A stretch of 17,419 bases of DNA, taken from Gp6-AA40 sp050742535. Lineage in GTDB: Bacteria; Acidobacteriota; Vicinamibacteria; Vicinamibacterales; UBA2999. Positions 7,581 through 15,654 of the stretch are shown here, piece by piece. The position numbers were made by a program, and so were the translations under genes. Within the stretch, counting starts at the first letter, position 1. Each line of letters begins with the position of its first letter. The stretch spans positions 1-17,419 of the forward strand of contig JBOGIQ010000105.1 in the NCBI GenBank assembly GCA_050742535.1. Reading direction: 5' to 3'. Under the pieces are notes generated by a model, which saw only the letters and a program-made list of their open reading frames with translations, did no database searches and was not told the DNA's origin.

Positions 7581-8497
7581 TTCTCGAACGCGGCATGGTC
7601 GACACGACCGGGCAGCACTATGCCGTGATCGAGCAGCTCTCGACGTTCTGTCCGCTCGGCCTGCGTTTCTGGGATGCGGTCACCGACGATCAGGTGCGGG
7701 CGGGTCTGCGCGTGCGCGCGTGGCCGGTGCCTGGCCGTCGTCCGATTGTGCGTGCATTTCGCACCGCCTCCGACATCTACGCGTTTCAGGGACTGCCGGG
7801 ACTGCTCGACGTCGAACGGCCGTCGCCGTCGGTCACGTTGCCGAGCCCGGTGCCGACCCGTCCGTTCGTCGTCGAAGTGCGCGACGAGGAGCGTCGTTTC
7901 CTGCCGGTGGCGTTCCGTGTCGACCTGCCGCTGCCGACGCGTGGGCTGCTGATGCCGACGCCGATGGCGAGCCCCGCCGGGCCTGCCCCTGGCTTTTATC
8001 TCTTCAGCTCGCCGGTGCGGCAGCGCCCGCCCGGCATCGCCGTCGTGCGCGCCGAGCTCGTCGACACGCTCGGACGCCCGGTGCGGTGGGCGGTGGTGCG
8101 CGTCTCGATTGCCGGACAAGGAGAGCGCTGGGGCCTGTCGGACGAGGGCGGCCGCGTGGCCGTGCAGTTTCCGGTGCCGCTGCTGACGCCGTTCGGCGAG
8201 TTGTTCGGATCGCCGCCTGGAGTCGTCTCGCCGCCTGGTCCGCCCGTCGCCGATCGCGCGTGGGACGTCTCGGTGGCGGTGTTCTCCGAGCCGTCGCGGC
8301 TGACGCCGCTCCCCGGAACCGATCTGCCGGATCTCGCCGAAGTGTTTCAGCAGGCGGCGGCCGGCGTGTTCATCAGCGACGGCTCGCCGCCGATTCCGGC
8401 GGCCGAATGGCCCGGGACGCTCGGCTGGGACGGCGAGCTCGTCGCCGCCACGCACGGGCGCACTCAATTGTGGGTTGCGGCTCAGGGATCGCCATAA
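7577..8497 (+). CDS. eCIS-associated protein of unknown function with Ig/transthyretin-like look
   Basis: This is a 306-residue protein starting with GTG inside the end of the cap gene. Residues about 24-80 (LCPLGLRFWDAVTDD-like start, then VRAFRTASDIYAFQGLPGL) look like a beta-sandwich of the carboxypeptidase-regulatory/transthyretin type. Residues about 150-215 form a second beta-rich stretch with RWAVVRVSIAG and LSDEGGRVAVQFPVP, similar to the same fold. A proline-rich linker (SPPGPP) and a less ordered C-terminal part follow. There is no signal peptide or membrane segment. Proteins of this kind occur next to Pvc16-type genes in some eCIS clusters, to my recollection. A role as a structural decoration or cap partner is inference. 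Confidence 0.7.
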   Translation: MILERGMVDTTGQHYAVIEQLSTFCPLGLRFWDAVTDDQVRAGLRVRAWPVPGRRPIVRAFRTASDIYAFQGLPGLLDVERPSPSVTLPSPVPTRPFVVEVRDEERRFLPVAFRVDLPLPTRGLLMPTPMASPAGPAPGFYLFSSPVRQRPPGIAVVRAELVDTLGRPVRWAVVRVSIAGQGERWGLSDEGGRVAVQFPVPLLTPFGELFGSPPGVVSPPGPPVADRAWDVSVAVFSEPSRLTPLPGTDLPDLAEVFQQAAAGVFISDGSPPIPAAEWPGTLGWDGELVAATHGRTQLWVAAQGSP

Positions 8498-8504
8498 GAA
8501 GACC

Positions 8505-8511
8505 GAGGAGG
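8505..8511 (+). promoter_or_regulatory. Strong ribosome binding site of the main sheath gene
   Basis: GAGGAGG lies 7 bases before the sheath ATG at 8519, in one of the few real gaps (21 bases) of the operon. It is the strongest Shine-Dalgarno seen here, fitting the many sheath copies a particle needs. Confidence 0.75.
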
Positions 8512-8518
8512 ATCGATC

Positions 8519-10435
8519 ATGCCCGAGTATCTGGCCCCAGGGGTCTACGTCGAGGAGGTCTCGTTCCGGCAGAAGACCATCGAGGGCGTCAGCACGTCAA
8601 CCGCCGGCTTCATCGGTCCGACCCGCTTCGGTCCGATTCACGGCGAGCCCGAGCTGGTTACCAGCTTCAACGACTTCGAGCGCATCTATGGCGGCATCGA
8701 CCGGCTCGAATTCGACGACGAGTCGGTGCCGTTCGACAACCATGTCGCGCACGCGGTGCGGGCGTTCTTCGAGGAGGGCGGCCGGCGGCTCTACGTGGCG
8801 CGCACCTACGCCCTGCCCGACGAGCAGCCTGACGGCTACGGACATGCGCAGTGGCCGGCCGAGGGCGCCTCGCCGCCGCAGCCGTTCCTGTTGCGGGCAC
8901 GCTTTCCCGGCCGCGCCGGCAACTTCACCACGACGATGGTGTTTCGCCTCGGCGAGAACATCCTCCGTGACGAACCGGTCGATCCTGCCGATATCGATCC
9001 GTCGGCGCCGAGACACAACGTGCTCCGCGGCGCACAGAACTTCGACACGGTATGGGCCGAGAGCACGGCCTCACCGTCGACCGCCGACATCTACTGGGTC
9101 GACCGGTTCTTCGACGAGCCGACCGGGCGCTGGACGTACCGCCTGCGCAACGACGACCCGACGAACGATCCGCCCGTGAACGCGGTCGCGCTCGCCGACG
9201 TCGTTCGGGTGCGGGTCCTCACGGTCAGCGTCATCACCTCCGCGCTGGGCCGCTTCGGCTTCGAGCAGTCGTGGGAGGGGCTGACGTTCCACCCCGAGCA
9301 CCGGCAGTCGCTGTCGCAGGTGTTCGACCCTGCCCCGCAGAACCCGTCGGCGTACCTCCGCGTGCCGCTGACGTTCGATCGCGAGGCGCTGACACATGGC
9401 GCCGAGATCGCGCTGGCGCTGCTCAACCAGGCGAACGTCTTCGACAACCAGACGGTACTCAGCCGCTTGACGGACGCCGACTTTGGCGACGACGCGCGGA
9501 CGTTTCGCGTGCGGCTCGAGGACGGCTTCGACGGCGATCGTCCCGGCCCGGGCGAGTACGAGGGCGACGAGCTGCCGGACGGGCGCAAGAGCGGGCTGCT
9601 GGCGTTCGAGGACATCGAGGAGATCTCGATAATCGCCGGTCCCGGCTCGACCTTCGGACTGCAGAACGGCTACGCCACCGAGGCACAGACGATCACGCGG
9701 CAGCTGATCGCCCATTGCGAGCGGATGCGCTACCGGGTCGCGGTGCTCGACTCGGGCGATCGCCAGACGCTGACCAACGTGCGCGGGTTTCGCGGCGGCA
9801 TCGACACGACGCGAGCGGCACTCTACTACCCGTGGGTGCGCGTCTTCGACCCGGTGACCGAGGTCGAGATCAACCTGCCGCCGTCCGGCTTCGTGGCTGG
9901 CATCTACGCGCGCAACGACGTCGATCGCGGCGTACACAAGGCGCCGGCGAACGAGGTGATTCGCCTCGCCACCGGCTTCGAGCTGCTGCTCAACAAGGCG
10001 CAGCAGGACATCCTCAATCCGGAAGGCGTCAACTGCCTCCGCTACTTCGAGGGTCGCGGCTTCCGCGTGTGGGGCGCGCGCACCGCCAGCTCCGATCCGG
10101 AATGGAAGTACCTGAACGTGCGGCGCTACTTCGTCTACGTCGAGCGTTCGATCGAGAAGGGCACGCAGTGGGCCGTGTTCGAACCGAACGGCCCGGAGTT
10201 GTGGTCGAACGTCCGCAGCACCGTCGAGGACTTTCTCTTCAACGAGTTCAGCAACGGGCGGCTCCTCGGCGTGACGCCGGAGGAGGCCTACTTTGTCCGG
10301 TGCGACCGCACCACGATGACGCAGAACGACCTGGACAACGGGCGCATGGTCTGCCTCGTCGGCATCGCGCCGCTGCGGCCGGCGGAGTTCGTGATCTTCC
10401 GCATCGGCCAGAAGACCGCGGACAGCCGCGCCTAG
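8519..10435 (+). CDS. Contractile tail sheath protein (main sheath)
   Basis: This 638-residue sheath subunit is the contractile outer cylinder that drives the inner tube outward. The N-terminal PEYLAPGVYVEEV is the classic sheath opening, followed by STAGFIGPTRFGPI and the SFNDFERIYGG segment. The C-terminal sheath domain runs from about residue 531 (YLNVRRYFVYVERSIEKGT) through WAVFEPNGPELW, TVEDFLFNEFSNGRLLG and AYFVRCD to FVIFRIGQKT. The donor and acceptor strands of neighbouring subunits lie at these two ends. It is longer than the roughly 350-480 residues usual for Afp/PVC sheaths; the extra sequence (about residues 95-400, acidic and proline-containing) probably forms outward-facing domains. 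A strong GAGGAGG ribosome site precedes the ATG, and the tube gene follows 16 bases later. Confidence 0.95.
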   Translation: MPEYLAPGVYVEEVSFRQKTIEGVSTSTAGFIGPTRFGPIHGEPELVTSFNDFERIYGGIDRLEFDDESVPFDNHVAHAVRAFFEEGGRRLYVARTYALPDEQPDGYGHAQWPAEGASPPQPFLLRARFPGRAGNFTTTMVFRLGENILRDEPVDPADIDPSAPRHNVLRGAQNFDTVWAESTASPSTADIYWVDRFFDEPTGRWTYRLRNDDPTNDPPVNAVALADVVRVRVLTVSVITSALGRFGFEQSWEGLTFHPEHRQSLSQVFDPAPQNPSAYLRVPLTFDREALTHGAEIALALLNQANVFDNQTVLSRLTDADFGDDARTFRVRLEDGFDGDRPGPGEYEGDELPDGRKSGLLAFEDIEEISIIAGPGSTFGLQNGYATEAQTITRQLIAHCERMRYRVAVLDSGDRQTLTNVRGFRGGIDTTRAALYYPWVRVFDPVTEVEINLPPSGFVAGIYARNDVDRGVHKAPANEVIRLATGFELLLNKAQQDILNPEGVNCLRYFEGRGFRVWGARTASSDPEWKYLNVRRYFVYVERSIEKGTQWAVFEPNGPELWSNVRSTVEDFLFNEFSNGRLLGVTPEEAYFVRCDRTTMTQNDLDNGRMVCLVGIAPLRPAEFVIFRIGQKTADSRA

Positions 10436-10451
10436 GTGAAGGAGCGAGACG

Positions 10452-10910
10452 ATGGCGACCAAACGTGATCATCCGTACAGCCAGTTCAACTTTCGCGTGA
10501 GCTGGGACGGCGTCAACGAGAAATCGGTGGAGGCCGGCTTTCAGGAAGTCTCCGGGCTCGGCCTGGAGATGACCATCGCCGAGTATCGCGCCGGCAATCA
10601 CAGCGAGAACTCGTCGCTGAAGGTGAACGGCACCAACAAAGTGCCGGACATCACGCTGAAGCGCGGCGTGATCGGCCGCACCGATCTGTACAACTGGTTG
10701 AACAACGTACGGAACGGCGCGCCGAACCAGTTCAAGACGGTCACCATCAAGCTGATGGCCGAGGACCGTGAGACCGAGGCGGTGCGCTGGAAGCTGATGA
10801 ACGCGCGGCCGATGAAGTACACGGGCCCCGCGCTCAACGGCAAGGGCACCGATCTGGCCATCGAGGAACTGGTGCTCGCCTCGGAGCGAATCGAGCTCGA
10901 GCTGAGGTGA
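10452..10910 (+). CDS. Inner tube protein (gp19/Afp1-like), first copy
   Basis: This 152-residue protein builds the rigid hollow inner tube that is fired through the sheath. The tube fold pattern is clear: YSQFNFRVSWDG, EAGFQEVSGLGLEMTIAEYR, an ITLKRGVIGRTDLYNWLNNV block, a WKLMNARPMKYTGPALNGKG strand and IEELVLASERIEL at the end. Length matches the family. AAGGAG at 10439-10444 lies 7 bases before the ATG. It directly follows the sheath gene, as usual for contractile tails. Only one base separates its stop from the GTG of the second sheath gene. Confidence 0.95.
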   Translation: MATKRDHPYSQFNFRVSWDGVNEKSVEAGFQEVSGLGLEMTIAEYRAGNHSENSSLKVNGTNKVPDITLKRGVIGRTDLYNWLNNVRNGAPNQFKTVTIKLMAEDRETEAVRWKLMNARPMKYTGPALNGKGTDLAIEELVLASERIELELR

Positions 10911-10911
10911 C

Positions 10912-13761
10912 GTGACCGCTCTCGCCAGACTTCCGGGCGTGACGTTCGAGGCGCCGGCGCCGCCGCGCGAGGACGTGCTGCCGCGCATGGACATCGCCGC
11001 CTTCGTCGGCTTTGCCTCGTCGGGACCGATCGGGGTCCCGGTCGTGGTCGAGAGCCCGCGGCGGTTCCGCGACGTCTTCGGCCCGGATCCGGAACTAGCG
11101 TGGGACGACGAGCGCGGCGAAGTGCGCCGCGCGCACCTGGGCGGCGCCGTCGAGGCGTTCTTTTCGAACGGCGGCGTGCGTTGCTGGGTGGTGCGCACCG
11201 CCGACACGGCGACCGTCGCGCGTCACACGTTCGAGCTGCCGGGACTGATTCGCGCCGCCGATCGGGCGCTCTGGCCCGCGCCGCTCGTTCGGGCGCGCGC
11301 ACGGGCGCATGGCAGCTGGTGCGAGCCGCTCGCCGTGAGCACGGCGCTGACCCGCGATCCGCTGCCGCTGCAGCGGACGATGGCCGGCGATCCCATCGCC
11401 CTGTCGCCGGGGGCGTACCGCATCGACCTCGCGGTCGATCGCGCCCGCCTCACCCCCGGGGATCTGCTGGAGATCACCTTCGACCGCTCGGGGCCCATCC
11501 TGCTGCTCTTCGTCGAGCGCGTCGTCTCCGTGCCAGGCGGTGTGCGCGTGGAGAGCGCTGGTGTCGAAAGCGGCGAGACGCGAGGCGCGTTCTGGGTGCA
11601 GCCGCCGCTGGCGGGTTCGCCCGCCGCCGATGCCCTGAGTCTCGAAACGACCCCACCGGTGCCGATCAGCGAGTCCGCCGGTCTCGCCGCCGCGACGCTG
11701 CTCCTCGGCAGCCCGCCAGCGCGCGTGATCGTGTCGCGCCTGTCGTTCGAGATCCAGGTGTGGAAAGGCACGGAGCTGCAGCAGCAGCTCACCGCGCTCG
11801 CCTTCAGCGAGCGCCATCCGCGCTGCTGGGCCAAGCTGCCCGATGATGATGAATTGTTCACGCGTTCGATCGGCGCGATCACCGACCCGCTGGAAGGTCT
11901 GATCCTGGAGGCGTCGGCACCGCGATTCGCTCTCGCCGGTCCGGCGGGCGGAGCGGCGGCGTACTACCTGCCGTGGGGCATGGGGCGCGTGCGCAAGAGC
12001 GACGTCGCGCGCGGGGTGGACATTGCGGCGACGGCCGGCACGAGCGCGCTCGAGCGCGACGGCCTCGCCCGCTTCGGCGCCGGCCTCTTTCTGGACGAAC
12101 GTCTCGCCGCCGTCGGCGCCGGCTCGCTCCTCGGCGAGCTGGAATATCGCTATTACGTTGCCGGCTCGCGGCTGTCCGGTATTCACAGCCTGCTCCCGAT
12201 CGAAGAAGCCTCGCTCGTCGCCGTGCCGGACGCGGTGCATCGCGGCTGGAGCCGCGAGCTGCCGACGCCGCCGACGCCGCTCGGCGCCCCACTGCTGGAT
12301 CCGGTGCCGGACGCGGATACAGCCAGCCGATATCACCTGACGTGGAGCTCGGTTGCCGGCGCTGCCTCGTACACGCTGCAGTTCGATTTCGATCCGGACT
12401 TTCCGGCGGCCGTGACGGCGTTCGAGGACCTCGCGCTCACTGCTCCGGTCACGCTCCCCCCGCAGTGCCCGGCGGAGGTGTTCTTCCGCGTGCGCGCGAC
12501 GTCCGACACCGAGATCGGACCGTGGTCGAACACACGCGGCGCCAGATTGCCCGCGGAGGCATTTGCGCCCTGCGTCGCCGGCCGGCCAGGCAGCCTGTGG
12601 CTCGACTTCACCGGTGACAGCGCCTCACCGTCGCCGGCGCTTGTCTGGACCACGGTCGACCCGTTCGAGGCGCTGCCGCTCGAATGGGAAATCGAAGAGG
12701 CGACCGAGCCGCAATTCTCGGCTGCCGTCCCGTTTGCGGCCGACGGGATGGTGGCGGGGTACGCACCGTTGCCCGAACGCCGCTTCACTGCCCGCTATTA
12801 CCGCATTCGCGCACGCGCCGCCGGTGTCGCCGGCCCGTGGTCGAACACGGTCTTCGTCGGGGCCACCGAGCGGGCGGCGTTCACCGAAACCGCATCGAGG
12901 GTCTACGACGCGACGGCGTTGCTCGCCGTCCATCGCGCGCTGCTTCGATTTGCCGCCGCGCGCGGCGATCTCCTGGCGCTGCTCTCTCTTCCCGGCCATT
13001 ACCGCGCACCCGAGGCGCTCGAGCACAGCGGACGCTTGACGCCGGGCGGGCCGGAAGAAGAACCGGCCGCGCTGGCATCGTCGCCGCTGACACCGCGTGT
13101 TCCACCGCTGACCGAGGGGGAGACGCGCGTGCTGTCGTTCGGCACGCTGCATCATCCATGGATCGTTTCGCGCGCGAGCGGGACGTTGCGGCGGATGGCT
13201 CCAGACGGTGCCGTCGCCGGTGTGCTGGCGGCGAGTGCGCTCGAGGACGGCGCATGGCGAGCCGCCGCGAACCGCCCGTTCACCGGTGTGGTGGCGCTGG
13301 AACATGACCTGCGCTCGTGGTGGGCGCGGCTGGTCCCCGCCCGCGTCAACGTCATCCTCAATACCGCGCGCGGTTTCCTGGCGCAGTCGGAGGACACGCT
13401 CGGCGGCGAGAGCGCTCTCGAACGCGTGCACGTGCGCCGTCTGCTGATCCTGCTGCGGCGCGTCGCGCTGCGCGAAGGGCAGCGCGCCGTGTTCGAGCCG
13501 CACGGGCCGGAACTCCAGCGTCGCCTGCACCACGAGTTCCGGCAACTGCTCGGAGAGCTGTTCCACCGCGGCGCATTCGAAGGCGCCGACGCCGAGGAAG
13601 CATTCCGCGTGGTGGTTGACGAGACCAACAACCGGCCAGCCACCATCGAGCAGGGAAAGTTGTTCGTCGAACTGCAGGTCGCGCCGGCGGCCGCGCTCAC
13701 GTTCGTCACGGTCCGGTTGATCACCGCTGGTCCCGGCCGTCTGGTCGTCGAGGAAGGGTGA
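10912..13761 (+). CDS. Large second sheath-like protein with two inserted fibronectin-III-like repeats
   Basis: This 949-residue protein is about twice normal sheath size. Its start (LPGVTFEAPAP, then IAAFVGFASSGPIGVPVVV and a FFSNGGVRCWVVR segment) and its C-terminal domain (about 845-945: VHVRRLLILLRRVALREGQ, AVFEPHGPELQRRLHHEFRQ, LFVELQVAP) are those of sheath proteins. Residues about 451-648 hold two beta-sandwich repeats of about 105 residues, each with YRI/FFRVRA strands and each ending in a GPWSNT motif (W538 and W643), which is fibronectin-III-like. It probably forms a specialised ring, for example beside the baseplate, like the minor sheaths Afp3/Afp4, with the insert facing outward; that is inference. 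The start is GTG at 10912. Its stop overlaps the next ATG by one base. Confidence 0.85.
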   Translation: MTALARLPGVTFEAPAPPREDVLPRMDIAAFVGFASSGPIGVPVVVESPRRFRDVFGPDPELAWDDERGEVRRAHLGGAVEAFFSNGGVRCWVVRTADTATVARHTFELPGLIRAADRALWPAPLVRARARAHGSWCEPLAVSTALTRDPLPLQRTMAGDPIALSPGAYRIDLAVDRARLTPGDLLEITFDRSGPILLLFVERVVSVPGGVRVESAGVESGETRGAFWVQPPLAGSPAADALSLETTPPVPISESAGLAAATLLLGSPPARVIVSRLSFEIQVWKGTELQQQLTALAFSERHPRCWAKLPDDDELFTRSIGAITDPLEGLILEASAPRFALAGPAGGAAAYYLPWGMGRVRKSDVARGVDIAATAGTSALERDGLARFGAGLFLDERLAAVGAGSLLGELEYRYYVAGSRLSGIHSLLPIEEASLVAVPDAVHRGWSRELPTPPTPLGAPLLDPVPDADTASRYHLTWSSVAGAASYTLQFDFDPDFPAAVTAFEDLALTAPVTLPPQCPAEVFFRVRATSDTEIGPWSNTRGARLPAEAFAPCVAGRPGSLWLDFTGDSASPSPALVWTTVDPFEALPLEWEIEEATEPQFSAAVPFAADGMVAGYAPLPERRFTARYYRIRARAAGVAGPWSNTVFVGATERAAFTETASRVYDATALLAVHRALLRFAAARGDLLALLSLPGHYRAPEALEHSGRLTPGGPEEEPAALASSPLTPRVPPLTEGETRVLSFGTLHHPWIVSRASGTLRRMAPDGAVAGVLAASALEDGAWRAAANRPFTGVVALEHDLRSWWARLVPARVNVILNTARGFLAQSEDTLGGESALERVHVRRLLILLRRVALREGQRAVFEPHGPELQRRLHHEFRQLLGELFHRGAFEGADAEEAFRVVVDETNNRPATIEQGKLFVELQVAPAAALTFVTVRLITAGPGRLVVEEG

Positions 13762-14243
13762 TGGCCGAGCATCCGTTCACGACGTTCAACTTCCGCATCG
13801 CGCTCACCTACGGCGACAAGAAGGAACCGGTCTGCGCCGGCGAGTTCGCCGAGTGCGACGGCCTCGAGATGACGCTCGAGCCGAAGACCATTCGCGAAGG
13901 CGGAAACAACAGCCAGCCCATTCACCTCGTCGGCCCGGTCAGCTACGGACAGGTCAGCCTCAAGCGCGGCATGACCAGCGACTTCGGGTTGTGGGACTGG
14001 TTCGACGCGGTGCAGCACACCAAAGGGCACGGCATCCGCGCCTCCGGCGTGATTGCCATTCAGGCCGCGACCGCGGCGAAGCCCGCGGACCGCGCGGACA
14101 AGGTCGTCTTCGAGCTGACCGGATGCCTGCCCGTCAAGATCAAGGCCCCGTCGCTCAACGCCAAGGACGGCCTGATCGCGATCGAGGAAATGCAGCTCGC
14201 CTACGAAACGTTGACGCGCGTGGCGTCCGGAGGACGGCGATGA
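13761..14243 (+). CDS. Inner tube protein (gp19/Afp5-like), second copy
   Basis: This 160-residue tube-fold protein is a clear paralogue of the one at 10452: HPFTTFNFRIALTYGDK, FAECDGLEMTLEPKTIREGG, VSLKRGMTSDFGLWDWFDAV and LIAIEEMQLAYETL sit at matching places. In Afp/PVC particles a divergent tube paralogue (protein 5) makes the ring joining tube to hub, and position supports that role here. ATG at 13761 overlaps the previous stop as TGATG. A GTG three bases earlier (13758) is possible but less natural. Confidence 0.92.
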   Translation: MAEHPFTTFNFRIALTYGDKKEPVCAGEFAECDGLEMTLEPKTIREGGNNSQPIHLVGPVSYGQVSLKRGMTSDFGLWDWFDAVQHTKGHGIRASGVIAIQAATAAKPADRADKVVFELTGCLPVKIKAPSLNAKDGLIAIEEMQLAYETLTRVASGGRR

Positions 14244-15457
14244 AACCGCCGAAGCTCGTCAAGGCGCGGCTCGAAGAGATCTCCTGGAAGGGGCAGAAGG
14301 GCCAGACCGTCGTCGAGGGCCAGCATCGGATTCCGGTGCAGTTCAACCCCGACTCGTTGAAGGTGAGCCTGAGCAACCAGACCTCGGGTGGAGACCAGCG
14401 CGGCGGCTCGGCCATTCAGTTCGTCGGCTCCGGGACGACGAAGCTCTCCTTCGATCTCTGGTTCGACGTCACCAACCCGAAGCTGAACGAGCGTCAGGTC
14501 AAGGGCTCGATCCCTGATGACGTGCGCCGGCTCACCGAAGAAGTGGCGTTCTTCATGGCACCCAACGACAAGGGCGCGCCGCCCGGCGTGCGCTTCGTGT
14601 GGGGACGCTTTCTCTTCGAAGGAATCATGGAGTCGTTGAACGAGGAGCTCTCCTACTTTTCCGAAGACGGGCGTCCGCTGCGCGCGAAGGTTTCGGTGAG
14701 CCTGACGCGGCAGGACGTGCGCTTTCAGTTCAAGGCCCCACCGAAGCAGCAGCAAGCACAACAGGGCGACACGGTTCCCGATCTCGCGGGGGCGGCTGGC
14801 GATCCGGAGAAGTGGCCGGCGGTGGCAGCCGCGAACGGCGTCGAGAACCCGCGACAGCTCGAGCCCGGTTCCGTGCTCGACACGCGTGCGGCCGCGGCTG
14901 CCGGCGGAGGGCTTGGCTTCGGCGGAGGCGCTGCGGCGGGATTCGGCGCGGGCGCGTCAGCGGGCGCGGGGATCGGTGCTTCGGCCGGTGCCGGCGCAGG
15001 GTTCGGTGCCGGCGCGGCGGCCGGCGGCGCATTGGGCGGCGGGTTGCGGGCCGGAGCCGCCGCAGGGGCAGGGGCGGGAATCGGCGCTGGGGGAGGCGTC
15101 GGTGCTGCCGCCGGAATCGGGGGCGGTGCGTCCGCCGGTTTCGGCGGCGGTGCGAGCTTCGGCGGCGGGGCGAGCTTCGGTGGCAGTGCGGGCTTTGGTG
15201 GCGGCGCCGGCTTTGGCGGCAGTGCGGGCTTTGGTGGCCCGGCGACCTTCGGTGGCAGCACGAGCTTTGGCGGTAGCACCAGCTTTGGCGGCGGAGCGTT
15301 CGGCGGTGGTGCAAGTTTCGGCGGCGGGGGCATCGCGGTTGGCGGGACGTCCGCGAGTGTGACTCCGATCGCCACGGGCAGCGCGTCGATCGGCGGCGCA
15401 GCCGGCAGCGCGAATGCGCGCGCCAACGCGAGCTTCGATCTGCGGCTGCGTCGCTGA
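14240..15457 (+). CDS. Afp7-like LysM tube/baseplate adaptor with long Gly/Ala-rich tail
   Basis: This 405-residue protein has the contractile-injection-system tube-protein N-terminal domain (about 1-160: VPVQF-type IPVQFNPDSLKVSLSNQT, GTTKLSFDLWFDVTN, GVRFVWGRFLFEGIMESLNE, PLRAKVSVSLTRQD). A LysM-like module follows at about 176-216 (GDTVPDLAGAAGDPEKWPAV, then NGVENPRQLEPGSVLD). Afp7/Pvc7 proteins use this module to hold the baseplate hub. Unusually, about 185 residues follow that are nearly all Gly, Ala, Ser and Phe. The start is ATG at 14240, in ATGA overlap with the tube stop and with GGAGG at 14229-14233. The frame stays open upstream to 13853, but that part is a shadow of the tube gene. 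Confidence 0.9.
   Translation: MKPPKLVKARLEEISWKGQKGQTVVEGQHRIPVQFNPDSLKVSLSNQTSGGDQRGGSAIQFVGSGTTKLSFDLWFDVTNPKLNERQVKGSIPDDVRRLTEEVAFFMAPNDKGAPPGVRFVWGRFLFEGIMESLNEELSYFSEDGRPLRAKVSVSLTRQDVRFQFKAPPKQQQAQQGDTVPDLAGAAGDPEKWPAVAAANGVENPRQLEPGSVLDTRAAAAAGGGLGFGGGAAAGFGAGASAGAGIGASAGAGAGFGAGAAAGGALGGGLRAGAAAGAGAGIGAGGGVGAAAGIGGGASAGFGGGASFGGGASFGGSAGFGGGAGFGGSAGFGGPATFGGSTSFGGSTSFGGGAFGGGASFGGGGIAVGGTSASVTPIATGSASIGGAAGSANARANASFDLRLRR
15137..15333 (+). repeat. 18-base tandem repeat coding FGG-type hexapeptides
   Basis: Within the adaptor gene, about ten degenerate 18-base units encode hexapeptides of the form S/G/T-F-G-G-G/S-A/T, such as SFGGGA, GFGGSA and TFGGST, from about residue 300 to 365; one unit is short by one residue. 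Synonymous differences between units (TTC/TTT, GGC/GGT) show that they are not a fresh expansion. The upstream stretch from about 14888 is also Gly/Ala-rich but less regular. Confidence 0.85.
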
Positions 15458-15472
15458 GCAGGGAGTTGCGAG

Positions 15473-15646
15473 ATGGGCGTGATCATCGATGACTTCGAAG
15501 TAGTGGCCGAGCGCCAGTCGCCGCCGGGAGAAGCGCCGGCGCCTCCGCCGCCGACCCCGTCCTCGGCGGGCGGACCCAATCCCGAGGACGTCCGCTACAT
15601 CGTGCGGACCCGCGAGCAGCGCGAAGCGCGCCTGTTCGCGCACTGA
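15473..15646 (+). CDS. Small 57-residue proline-rich eCIS protein
   Basis: This short gene fills the gap between the LysM adaptor and the hub. MGVIIDDFEVVAERQ is followed by a proline-rich linker at residues 17-29 and a charged helix, PEDVRYIVRTREQREARLFA, ending in His. Short proteins with a similar acidic start, proline linker and Arg-rich amphipathic C-terminal helix sit at this place in other phage-tail-like clusters, to my recollection. The function is unknown; a clip or plug between adaptor and hub is a guess. It begins 15 bases after the adaptor stop, with GGGAG at 15461-15465, and the hub ATG follows 8 bases after its stop. Confidence 0.78.
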   Translation: MGVIIDDFEVVAERQSPPGEAPAPPPPTPSSAGGPNPEDVRYIVRTREQREARLFAH

Positions 15647-15654
15647 GTGCAGAC

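Noticed and set aside
9052..10500. Long open frames on both strands inside the sheath gene
   Set aside because: The products are Arg/Ala-rich with no domains, and the sheath frame explains the region fully.
13853..14239. Upstream extension of the LysM adaptor frame
   Set aside because: It lies in another frame inside the second tube gene. ATG at 14240 with GGAGG and the ATGA overlap is the natural start.
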